Of a DNA stretch of 12,902 nt, positions 6,742 through 12,649 are shown piece by piece (within the stretch, counting starts at the first letter, position 1; every line of letters begins with the position of its first letter). The notes below the pieces were generated by a model. It was not told the DNA's origin and did not search any database. It worked only from the letters and a program-made list of their open reading frames with translations. The stretch is from Rubrobacter sp. (GTDB lineage: Bacteria; Actinomycetota; Rubrobacteria; Rubrobacterales; Rubrobacteraceae). A program made the translations under genes and the position numbers. The DNA lies in the NCBI GenBank assembly GCA_016781705.1, contig JADDPV010000205.1, positions 1-12,902 of the forward strand, read 5' to 3'.

Positions 6742-7770
6742 TTGAGAGCGGCGATGTTCTACGAGCCGGGCGACGTGCGTATGGAGGACGTCCCCGCGCC
6801 GGAGCACGGCCCAGGCGAGGTCCTAGTCCGTGTCGGGGTGGCGCTCACCTGCGGCACCGACGTGAAGACCTACCGGCGGGGCCACCCGACCCTGTTCGAG
6901 CCCCTCCCCTCCCCCTTCGGCCACGAGCTCGCGGGCAACATCGAGACCGTGGGCGAAGGCGTCGAGGGCTGGCAAGCTGGTATGCGGGTCGTCGCGGCGA
7001 ACAGCGCGCCGTGCAACCGCTGCTATTTACTGCAAGGTCGGCGACCAGTCCACGTGCGAGAACCTGGCGTTCTTGAACGGGGCGTTCGCCGAGTACATCG
7101 TGGTGCCGAAGAGGATTGTGGAGCAGAACCTGTACGAGATCCCCGAAGGCATAGAGTTCGGCCGGGCGGCGCTGCCGGAGCCACTGGCCTGCGCGGTACA
7201 CGGCGTCGTGCGTATGCCCATCGCGACGGGCGACGCGGTGGCGGTCATCGGGGCCGGCCAGATCGGACTGATGTTCGTCCGGCTCGCCACCGAGCGCGGC
7301 GCGCCATCTGCGTGGACAGGAGCAAGGACCGGCTCGCCGTCGCCCACGAGCTGGGAGCCGAAGAGACGGTAGAAGCCGTCGAGGGCGTGGAAGCGGTCGA
7401 GGCGGTGCGCGGGTGGACACCGGAGGGACGCGGGGCGGACGTGGTGATAGAGGCCGTGAGGTTGCCGGAGCTTTGGGAGCAGGTGCTGCTCATGGCGCGC
7501 AAGGGCGGCGACGTCACGCTCTTCGGCGGGGCTCCTTCGGGGACCAAGATGGAGGTGGACACCGTTCGCCTCCGTTACTCGCAGCTCACCATCCGGGGCA
7601 TCTTCCACCACACGCCCTACACCGCGCAGGTCGCCTTCGAGCTCCTCAAGAGCGGGCGTGTCGACCCCGAGGAGCCATTCATCTCCGGCGTAAGGCCGCT
7701 AGAGCACGTCCTGGAAGCCCTGCAGGCACCCGGACGCCAGCAGGGCATCAAGTGCGAGATCCGTCCATGA
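6742..7770 (+). pseudogene. zinc-dependent MDR dehydrogenase (sorbitol/threonine dehydrogenase-like), two frameshifts
   Basis: The protein begins MRAAMFYEPGDV at TTG 6742, 8 bases after an AGGAGG-type SD (6725-6733). The catalytic zinc motif CGTD and GHE are present. The structural-zinc motif should read CNRCYYCKVGDQSTCEN. It is broken because an extra T lies in the TTT run at 7026-7028. The next segment continues in another frame, with AFAEYIVVPKR, EPLACAVHGV and the Rossmann motif VIGAGQIGL. Near 7296-7304 a compensating loss of one base (or four) returns it to the first frame (ICVDRSKDRLAVAHELGA). From there it runs to a normal MDR C-terminus. The two changes cancel, leaving about 90 residues scrambled in the raw frame. 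Its stop overlaps the aldolase start by 4 bases (ATGA), so they form one transcription unit. The likely role is NAD-dependent oxidation of a polyol or sugar acid; the substrate is unknown. Confidence 0.82.
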
Positions 7771-8426
7771 AGTACCAGGGGTTGCGGGAAGAGGTGGCGC
7801 GGGTCGCGCGAGCCCTGACCTCCACGGGCCTCGTAACCGGCACCTCGGGGAACGTCAGCGCCCGCACCCCCGAGGGCGACGTCCTCATCACCCCGAGCGG
7901 CGTGGACTACGAGGAGATGGGCCCCGACGACGTGGTGCTAGTGGACCTCGGGACGAACGTGCTCGAGGGTTCCCTGACGCCCTCCACGGAGACCCCGATG
8001 CACACCGGCATCTACAAGGCACGACCGAACGTGGAGGCCGTGGTCCACACCCACTCCCGCTTCGCGACCACTCTGGCCTGTCTCGGTTGGGAGATACCGC
8101 CGGTACACTACATGCTCACCACGCTCTCGCAAGAGGGGCGAATACCGCTCGCCCCCTACGCCCTCTACGGCACCGAGGAGCTCGCAGGCCACGCCGCCGG
8201 TGCCTTAGGGGAGTCACACGACGCCTGCCTGCTGCAGAATCACGGCACCATCACCGTCGGCCAGAGCGCCGAAAAGGCGTTCGCGCGCACCGTGACGCTG
8301 GAGGAGATAGCCGAGGTGTACTACAGGACGCGCCTCGCCGGGGAACCCATTCTGCTCACCCCCGATCAGGTCACCGAGGTAGCCGCCAAGATCTCCGGCT
8401 ACGGTCAGCCGAAACCGTCGTCCTGA
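7767..8426 (+). CDS. class II aldolase/adducin family protein (fuculose-phosphate-aldolase-like)
   Basis: This intact 219-residue protein fits the L-fuculose-1-phosphate aldolase group. It has TGTSGNVSAR (24-33) and ITPSGVDY (41-48), both phosphate-binding loops in the family. The catalytic acid is Glu75 in TPSTETPMH. The zinc ligands are His94 and His96 in HTHSRFA and His159 in QNHGTI. Such enzymes cleave ketose phosphates, giving dihydroxyacetone phosphate and an aldehyde, with zinc forming the enediolate. The ATG overlaps the stop of the preceding dehydrogenase (ATGA), so expression is probably coupled. With the SDR and MDR genes it makes a plausible oxidation-then-cleavage route for a polyol or deoxysugar, but no kinase or transporter is in the window. 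Related activities such as rhamnulose- or ribulose-phosphate aldolase or a decarboxylase cannot be excluded. Confidence 0.9.
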   Translation: MKYQGLREEVARVARALTSTGLVTGTSGNVSARTPEGDVLITPSGVDYEEMGPDDVVLVDLGTNVLEGSLTPSTETPMHTGIYKARPNVEAVVHTHSRFATTLACLGWEIPPVHYMLTTLSQEGRIPLAPYALYGTEELAGHAAGALGESHDACLLQNHGTITVGQSAEKAFARTVTLEEIAEVYYRTRLAGEPILLTPDQVTEVAAKISGYGQPKPSS

Positions 8427-8461
8427 GGACGCTCCCCCTCACCCGGTAGTACCATCCCGGC

Positions 8462-10051
8462 ATGGCAGCGTTCTTGCGGGCCGTGCTCTCGATGTCGGCG
8501 GCGACGGCGCTCTCCAGGGTTACCGGCTTCGTCCGGATGGTCGTCCAGGCCGCGACTTTGGGTACCGGGGTGGTGGCGGGGGCGTACGCGCTCTCGAACA
8601 CGCTCCCCAACCAGATCTACGAGCTCTTCGTCGGTGGCCTGCTCTCCTCCATCTTCGTTCCTCTCCTCGTCGAGCGCCTCTCCCGCCACGGTGAAAGCGA
8701 CGCCCGCCGCCTCACCGACGCCCTCCTCACCCTCGTCCTGCCGTTCCTAACGCTCGTCGTCGTCCTCGCCGTCCTCTTCGCCAACCCCCTCGTCGAAGCC
8801 CTCACGGCCTGGACCGCCTCCGAATCCCTCTCCGCGAGGGAGGCCCAAAAGCAGACCTCACTCGCCGTCCTACTCTTCCGCCTCTTCGCCGCACAGATAC
8901 TATTCTACGGCCTCGGCGCCCTCGCTACGGGCGTCCTCAACGCCCACCGGCGCTTCTTCCTCCCGACCCTCGCCCCCGTCCTCAACAACCTCATCGTCAT
9001 CGCCTCCTTCGCCGGCTACGCCCTCATGATCCGCGAGCGTCCTACCGCCGCCGTGTACGTCCTCGCCTTGGGGACGACGTTCGGCGTCGCGGCGATGTCG
9101 TGCGTCCTGTTCCCGGCGGCGTGGCGGCTCGGCTACCGGCCCCGGCCCCGTTTCGGGCATCCGGCGCTGTTACCCGCGGCGCGGCTCGCCGGCCCGGTGA
9201 TCCTCTTCGTCGTAGCGGCGGTGGGCGTGCAGGCCGTCGCCAACTACATGGGCTCGCGCTTCGACGGCGTCGAGAAGCTCTGGTACGCGTTCACGATCTT
9301 CTCGCTCCCCTACGGCGTCTTCGTCGTCTCCGTCGCCACCGCCCTCATGCCCGACCTCTCTGAGAAACACACCCGCGGCGACGTCGACGGCTACCGTGAT
9401 ACCCTCTCCTTCGGCCTGCGCGTGACGGCCTTCGTCGTCGTCCCCGCCTCTGTCGGGATGGCCGCTCTCGCAGAGCCCATCGTCGGCCTGCTCCTCCAGC
9501 GCGGCCAGTTCGACGCCGCCGACACCCGGTCCGTGGCCACCCTCCTCGCCGCCTACTCCGCCGGCCTGCCCGGCTACGCCGCCTACTTCGTCCTGGTACG
9601 CGCCTCCTACGCCCGCCAGAATACGCACGCTCCCGCCGCCCTCAACGCTCTCCTCTTCGTCCTCTACGCACTTCTGGCCTACGCCCTCTCCGAAGCGATA
9701 GGCCTCCCCGGCGTCGCCCTCGCCTCCTCGCTCGCCTACGCCCTCTTGGCCCTCCTCTGCCTCGCCACCACGCGCCGGCATCTAAGGCGCCTCGACGGAC
9801 GCCGCCTCCTGAGCTCCTTGACCAAGATACTCACCGCCAGCGCCGTCATGTGCGCCGCCGCGTGGGCCGGCATCTTGCTCCTCGGCCCCGGCTCGGGGAC
9901 CCTCGACCGGGCGCTCGTTCTTGTAGCGATCGGTGTACTCTCACTCGCCGCGTACCTGGGAACGTCGCTCCTGCTCAAGACGGAGGAATTGAGTATGACG
10001 GTCTCACTCTTACGCCGCCCGACTGCGGAAGCAGGGAAGCGGATCGGCTGA
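8462..10051 (+). CDS. murJ: MurJ/MviN family lipid II flippase, actinobacterial type
   Basis: The 529-residue protein is almost entirely hydrophobic segments separated by short charged loops, consistent with about 14 membrane helices of the MOP flippase fold. The N-terminal SRVTGFVR (18-25) keeps the two family arginines, Arg19 and Arg25. LSNTLPNQIYELFVGGLLSSIFVPLL and the later YGVFVVSVATALMPDLSEKHTRGD are strongly MurJ-like. The Y-E-L-F-x-G-G version, and loss of the arginines equivalent to E. coli Arg52 and Arg270, fit my memory of actinobacterial homologues. MurJ moves lipid-linked peptidoglycan precursor across the cytoplasmic membrane. ATG 8462 lacks a clear SD: the 35-base gap after the aldolase gene is pyrimidine-rich, so translation may be leaderless or SD-independent. 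A later start at residue 11 is possible but would cut the first helix. Confidence 0.92.
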   Translation: MAAFLRAVLSMSAATALSRVTGFVRMVVQAATLGTGVVAGAYALSNTLPNQIYELFVGGLLSSIFVPLLVERLSRHGESDARRLTDALLTLVLPFLTLVVVLAVLFANPLVEALTAWTASESLSAREAQKQTSLAVLLFRLFAAQILFYGLGALATGVLNAHRRFFLPTLAPVLNNLIVIASFAGYALMIRERPTAAVYVLALGTTFGVAAMSCVLFPAAWRLGYRPRPRFGHPALLPAARLAGPVILFVVAAVGVQAVANYMGSRFDGVEKLWYAFTIFSLPYGVFVVSVATALMPDLSEKHTRGDVDGYRDTLSFGLRVTAFVVVPASVGMAALAEPIVGLLLQRGQFDAADTRSVATLLAAYSAGLPGYAAYFVLVRASYARQNTHAPAALNALLFVLYALLAYALSEAIGLPGVALASSLAYALLALLCLATTRRHLRRLDGRRLLSSLTKILTASAVMCAAAWAGILLLGPGSGTLDRALVLVAIGVLSLAAYLGTSLLLKTEELSMTVSLLRRPTAEAGKRIG

Positions 10052-10097
10052 GACACCGACAAGCCGACCGGCTACAACAGCGCGAACCTAGAAGAAG

Positions 10098-10194
10098 TCG
10101 AACCTCCGACACACGGCAACGCAAACCGTTGCTAACGATAAAATAGTATCCAAGGTATTTTCGGGACCCCTCGTGAGCCTATCCCCTGAGCTAC
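10098..10194 (-). pseudogene. decayed tRNA-Arg copy, split by a 45-base insertion; probable old attachment-site remnant
   Basis: Bases 10098-10133 match 34 of 36 positions of the intact tRNA-Arg at 11717-11752 (part of the T arm through the anticodon arm). Bases 10179-10194 (CTATCCCCTGAGCTAC) match 16 of 16 of its D-arm segment at 11753-11768. In the intact tRNA these two blocks are directly adjacent; here 45 unrelated bases separate them, falling inside the D-stem. The 3' acceptor end is only weakly recognisable (10085-10097) and the 5' acceptor end is gone. The anticodon loop of this copy reads TTGCGTT (anticodon GCG, still Arg) in place of TTCCGGT. It cannot fold as a functional tRNA. Confidence 0.75.
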
Positions 10195-10594
10195 CCCTCA
10201 CTGATTGCTTAAAAATATTGTACCTGTTACCGTACCAAGCTCCTGACCCCAGCGACCCCAACCTCTCCTCGTAATCGTCGAGTAGAAACGATTATCAGCG
10301 CAAGTTACCGACAGACGAGCCCCGATTCCGCCTTCTGAGCGTGCTCTTCTTCCCCCCTCTGTCCAAGCTGCGGGACCTTATGATCGATTCTAGGATTTTA
10401 GAGGATCCGTAGGCTGGGCTCTTGAAACGTTGTCCGAAAGTAAAAACTCGGACCCTGCCCCCAAGTGTCCGTTGAGGTCCCCTTATTGCAGCGTCATGGG
10501 TTGTGGATATTAACTAAAGTTAAGTATCGGTGAAGGTTGACTAAAACACCTTGCCCCAAAGACCCGATACGTGTACGGTTCGTACCGGAGACAG
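10195..10594. other. non-coding stretch between the tRNA remnant and the first stem-loop element
   Basis: No reading frame here resembles a protein, and base composition is visibly less GC-rich than in the flanking genes. The only clear structure is a hairpin at 10432-10453 (GTCCGA, 10-base loop, TCGGAC) and the small AT-rich repeat TTAAC-TAAA-GTTAA near 10510. It is best read as eroded mobile-element DNA. Confidence 0.4.
10432..10453. repeat. small hairpin GTCCGA/TCGGAC
   Basis: A perfect 6-bp inverted repeat encloses a 10-base A-rich loop. No T-tract follows on either strand, so it is not a typical terminator. Its meaning is unknown and it may be chance. Confidence 0.3.
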
Positions 10595-10648
10595 CCGGTA
10601 TCCGCTCTGGTGGGGAAAGGGAAAGGAGGAGTACGGATACCGGGTTAA
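10595..10648 (-). ncRNA. stem-loop element, copy 1 (candidate anti-SD small RNA)
   Basis: A perfect 10-bp inverted repeat, CCGGTATCCG (10595-10604) with CGGATACCGG (10634-10643), encloses a 29-base loop. Bases 10610-10633 of that loop are identical (24 of 24) to 11062-11085 in copy 2. On the minus strand the loop is pyrimidine-rich (ACTCCTCCTTTCCCTTTCC) and contains CCTCCTTTC, the anti-Shine-Dalgarno end of 16S rRNA. TTGACA lies upstream on that strand. The stem differs from copy 2 at four pairs, each compensated, which supports a folded RNA. Unlike copy 2, no T-tract follows the stem, so the 3' end is undefined; the sequence after it contains another small hairpin (GTACG-AAC-CGTAC). Confidence 0.55.
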
Positions 10649-10653
10649 TAGTA

Positions 10654-10683
10654 TATGTAAGCGCATTCACTTTCGTTTGTCAA
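10654..10683 (-). promoter_or_regulatory. putative promoter of stem-loop copy 1
   Basis: On the minus strand an exact TTGACA (10683-10678) lies upstream of the stem-loop. The -10 is weak: TTACAT at 17-base spacing (10660-10655) or TACATA at 18. A better hexamer, TATACT, is 22 bases away, which is too far. The stretch TGCGCTTACATATA is shared in outline with copy 2 (TGCGCTATAAATATA), which argues that the promoter is part of the repeated unit. Confidence 0.45.
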
Positions 10684-10687
10684 GCCC

Positions 10688-10722
10688 GACCCTCATGAAA
10701 ATCATCGTGTTTCCTGAGGGTC
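10688..10722. repeat. strong hairpin next to the copy-1 promoter
   Basis: GACCCTCA (10688-10695) pairs with TGAGGGTC (10715-10722). After one mismatch GAAA pairs with TTTC, giving a 12-bp stem with a 9-base loop. It begins 4 bases upstream of the copy-1 TTGACA on the minus strand. No T-tract follows on either strand. It could be an operator or the 3' end of an older transcript; copy 2 keeps only the CCCTCA half. Confidence 0.45.
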
Positions 10723-11037
10723 TCCGGCTTCATTCTGCCCTCTCTAGACACAAATCCCCTTAGCCCCATTCTAGGGACCTCTGAGAGAACGTGAGGCAGG
10801 TTTTTTGCACTTGACCAACCCAGGTGCGATCGTCTATACCCCCGACAGTTGGAAAGAGGTCACACCGGGTAGGGCTACCGATGATGTGGCCGGCGAAGGA
10901 GACGGAAGCGACGATGCAACGTAGCGAGACCCCGTCGGCAGAGCCCCGACCTCGATCGGAGATGACCCGGACCGTACAGCCGGTCTGCATCCAATCCGCC
11001 GCCCACCTACATTCGTACCGCCCGCAACGGCGAGGAT

Positions 11038-11094
11038 AAAAAGAAGCTGGTGCCCTGATAAGTGGGGAAAGGGAAAGGAGGAGTAGGGCACCAG
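11038..11094 (-). terminator. intrinsic-terminator-like hairpin ending stem-loop copy 2
   Basis: The 10-bp GC-rich stem (11085-11094 with 11047-11056) is followed on the minus strand by C-TT-C-TTTTT. The loop, at 28 bases, is far longer than in ordinary terminators, so the same hairpin may serve both as functional loop and terminator. Copy 1 lacks the T-tract. Confidence 0.45.
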
Positions 11095-11099
11095 TAACA
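11038..11099 (-). ncRNA. stem-loop element, copy 2 (candidate anti-SD small RNA of about 60 nt)
   Basis: A perfect 10-bp inverted repeat, CTGGTGCCCT (11047-11056) with AGGGCACCAG (11085-11094), encloses a 28-base loop carrying the same 24-base block as copy 1. On the minus strand the unit is complete. TTGACA and TATAAA place a start near 11099, the stem begins about 5 bases later, the pyrimidine loop displays CCTCCTTTC, and the closing stem is followed by CTTCTTTTT (11046-11038). That tail resembles an intrinsic terminator. The expected product is a hairpin RNA of about 60 nt whose loop can pair with Shine-Dalgarno sequences. No protein frame is needed to explain it, and on the plus strand TGATAA interrupts the frame that is open in copy 1. 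The function is inferred. Confidence 0.6.
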
Positions 11100-11105
11100 G
11101 CTATA

Positions 11106-11133
11106 TTTATAGCGCACATAGCTGCCCTGTCAA
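11106..11133 (-). promoter_or_regulatory. sigma-70-type promoter of stem-loop copy 2
   Basis: On the minus strand an exact TTGACA (11133-11128), a 16-base spacer and TATAAA (11111-11106) form a near-consensus promoter. The predicted start lies about 5 bases before the stem of the hairpin. The -35 box is shared exactly with copy 1. Confidence 0.65.
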
Positions 11134-11343
11134 CCCGCTATGTCGTCGGCTACCCTCAGAATGGCCCGAAATGTGCAGACGTGATGCACCTTCGGATGCA
11201 GGACGTGCCGCTCAGGACGTACGGACATATGGTCACGCAAAGGTGTCAGCGTGGTCGTCGATTGCCTCGAAGGCCTTGCAGCTTGTTCGACTTGGTCTCC
11301 AACTTCTCCGCTTGCTCTTCCCTCCCGCTGCTACCATGCTCCA

Positions 11344-11592
11344 CTATCTGTCTGTCCCGACCCTTATCCAAGTCCGCTCCCTAACCGTCTCCTTGGTCGA
11401 GGCCAGCCACCTATCCAGATAATCCCATACGGTCGGCGTTACAGCGTCGTAAACGATGCCCTCGCCTTTGTCGGTTATCGCCTCGGTTTTCGCGTAGACG
11501 TAGCGTGTCTTCCCGTTGGCATCAACGTACTCCCCACACCAACGTCCGTCCTTCTCGTAGAGGGAGCCTTCGCCCCTGCTTCTCCTGTCCAT
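11344..11592 (-). pseudogene. tyrosine recombinase (phage-type integrase) remnant, N-terminal part only
   Basis: The 82-residue frame matches the N-terminal arm-binding and start of the SAM-like core-binding regions of tyrosine integrases. GEGSLYEKDGRWCGEYV is the AP2-like DNA-binding strand region; TVWDYLDRWLASTKETVRERTW is the start of the core-binding helix. Complete members exceed 350 residues and carry the R-H-R-Y catalytic domain, none of which is here. The linker after YVYAKT also seems several residues shorter than usual. Reading fails right after the RTWIR segment, and beyond it (towards 11170) I find only stops and no recognisable catalytic motifs. It lies 109 bases from the tRNA-Arg gene on the same strand, the usual position of an integrase relative to its att site. 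It is probably inactive. Confidence 0.75.
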
Positions 11593-11701
11593 TTCCGCTC
11601 GTTTTCTTGCGTTAAGGTGTCAGAGAGCGCGTCACCAAGAAAAGAGGGGGGGATGGGCCAAGTACGTTTTTCAGCGTCTTTCCCGGATGATAAATAGGAA
11701 G

Positions 11702-11774
11702 CGGGCCTGGAAGGATTCGAACCTCCGACACACGGCACCGGAAACCGTTGCTCTATCCCCTGAGCTACAGGCCC
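11702..11774 (-). tRNA. tRNA-Arg (anticodon CCG)
   Basis: Read on the minus strand, the 73 bases fold as a full cloverleaf. The acceptor is GGGCCTG/CAGGCCC, the D-stem is GCTC/GAGC and the anticodon stem is ACGGT/GCCGT. The anticodon loop is TTCCGGT (anticodon CCG, reading CGG). The T-stem is GGAGG/CCTTC with loop TTCGAAT. The discriminator is G and CCA is not encoded. Its 3' half is duplicated at 10098-10133 and an integrase remnant lies just downstream, so this gene probably served as an integration site and was restored by the incoming element. Confidence 0.95.
11717..11752 (-). repeat. 36-base att-like direct repeat, right copy (left copy 10098-10133)
   Basis: The segment from part of the T arm through the anticodon arm of tRNA-Arg recurs at 10098-10133 in the same orientation with 2 mismatches, 1.6 kb away. 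tRNA 3' halves are the usual identity segments of tyrosine-integrase elements, and the integrase remnant lies between the two copies. Confidence 0.65.
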
Positions 11775-11799
11775 GTAACAGCGGGGAACCGTCGACGGG

Positions 11800-11828
11800 A
11801 TGTTACCGCAGGGACCACGCCGCTTCAA
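11800..11828 (-). promoter_or_regulatory. putative promoter of tRNA-Arg
   Basis: On the minus strand TTGAAG (11828-11823), a 17-base spacer and TAACAT (11805-11800) lie about 25 bases before the mature 5' end at 11774. Each hexamer matches 4 of 6 consensus positions. The site is back to back with the phosphoesterase promoter. Confidence 0.4.
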
Positions 11829-11839
11829 CGGGGCGGCGG

Positions 11840-11867
11840 CTGACACCTGGCAGCCGGTTGTTATACT
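11840..11867 (+). promoter_or_regulatory. promoter of the metallophosphoesterase gene, near-leaderless
   Basis: CTGACA (11840-11845), a 16-base spacer and TATACT (11862-11867) form a good sigma-70-type promoter. The start would fall near 11873-11875, only about 4-6 bases before ATG 11879. The SD-like AGGTGAT (11868-11874) would then be mostly outside the transcript. Confidence 0.55.
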
Positions 11868-11878
11868 AGGTGATCTAC

Positions 11879-12634
11879 ATGTATGCGGTGATCTCGGACA
11901 TCCACGGCAACCTCGAGGCTTTGGAGGCAGTGCTCGCCGACGTGCCCGACGGGGTCGAGCGCGTCTACTGTTTGGGGGACGTGATCGGCTACGGGGCCTC
12001 CCCCAACGAGTGCTGCGACCTCGTGCGCGGGAACGAGATGCCCCTGATCACGGGCAATCACGACCTCGCCGTGACCGATCTCTCGACCGACCTGGCCTGG
12101 TTCAACCCCGTCGCCGCGGCCGCTGTCGAGTGGACGCGCGAGCAGCTCACCGACGAGAACGCGTCCTTCCTGCTCTCGCGCCCGCGCATGATGCAGGAGC
12201 GGGGCACCCTCTTCGTGCACGGCTCCGTGCGCGATCCGGACGAGTACATCATCAACACGTCCTCCGCGCGCGAGAACCTCAACATCCTGAAAGCCGAGTA
12301 CCCGAATGTGAGCGTCTGCTTCTTCGGCCACACGCACGTGAAGGCCGTGAACCCCTCTCCGAACGGATCCTCCAGAGGGACGATAGGGCCGGACGCCCCT
12401 ATGGACCTCAGCTCCGGCGGCCCGTACCTTGTGAACCCGGGCTCCGTAGGCCAGCCACGCGACGGGGACGCCTTCGCCTCCTACGTGCTGGCTGAAGGCG
12501 GGCCGAACGGCGAACCCGGAGGGGCGAGGGTCGCCTACCGCTTCGTCGAGTACGACATCGAGAAGGCGCAGGCCAAAATACGCGCCGCCGGCCTCCCCGG
12601 CGTGCTCGCCGACCGCCTGGCCCTCGGCCGCTAG
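11879..12634 (+). CDS. calcineurin-like metallophosphoesterase (YfcE/MPP family)
   Basis: The 251-residue protein carries the metal-binding motifs of the family in order: Asp7 and His9 (SDIHGN), Asp34 (LGDVIGYG), Asn60-His61 (GNHD), His114 (VHGS), and His151 and His153 (GHTH). These bind a dinuclear metal centre that hydrolyses phosphodiesters or phosphomonoesters; the substrate is not predictable. A serine- and glycine-rich insert between about residues 158 and 175 follows the GHTH motif. ATG 11879 was chosen over GTG 11870 because the protein then begins directly at the first beta strand (MYAVISD) and because GTG 11870 lies upstream of the predicted transcription start. It is followed 15 bases later by the DUF2203 gene on the same strand, probably co-transcribed. 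Confidence 0.9.
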   Translation: MYAVISDIHGNLEALEAVLADVPDGVERVYCLGDVIGYGASPNECCDLVRGNEMPLITGNHDLAVTDLSTDLAWFNPVAAAAVEWTREQLTDENASFLLSRPRMMQERGTLFVHGSVRDPDEYIINTSSARENLNILKAEYPNVSVCFFGHTHVKAVNPSPNGSSRGTIGPDAPMDLSSGGPYLVNPGSVGQPRDGDAFASYVLAEGGPNGEPGGARVAYRFVEYDIEKAQAKIRAAGLPGVLADRLALGR

Positions 12635-12649
12635 GAACCCGGAGGCGGC

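Noticed and set aside
9170..9781. Long minus-strand frame opposite murJ
   Set aside because: It is a glycine/glutamate-rich shadow produced by the GC-rich codon pattern of murJ, with no recognisable domain.
10134..10178. tRNA intron
   Set aside because: At 45 bases it is far too short for a group I intron, and it interrupts the D-stem rather than the anticodon loop; the surrounding acceptor ends are also decayed.
10610..11085. CRISPR-like repeat
   Set aside because: Only two copies, 450 bases apart, of a 24-base loop inside variable stems; there is no regular spacing and no cas gene.
10760..11119. Minus-strand frames across stem-loop copy 2 (10760-11119 and 10834-11091)
   Set aside because: No family resemblance, and biased composition. 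The shared peptide PYSSFPFPH that both stem-loop copies could encode follows from the conserved loop bases; copy 1 has no start codon ahead of it, and the covarying stems favour RNA structure.
11475..11846. Minus-strand frame containing VAQGIEQRFPVPCVGGSNP
   Set aside because: It is the sense-strand translation of tRNA-Arg and overlaps the integrase remnant in another frame.
11687..11869. Plus-strand frame containing KDSNLRHTA
   Set aside because: This peptide is the well-known false translation of the antisense strand of a tRNA gene; the frame simply crosses tRNA-Arg.
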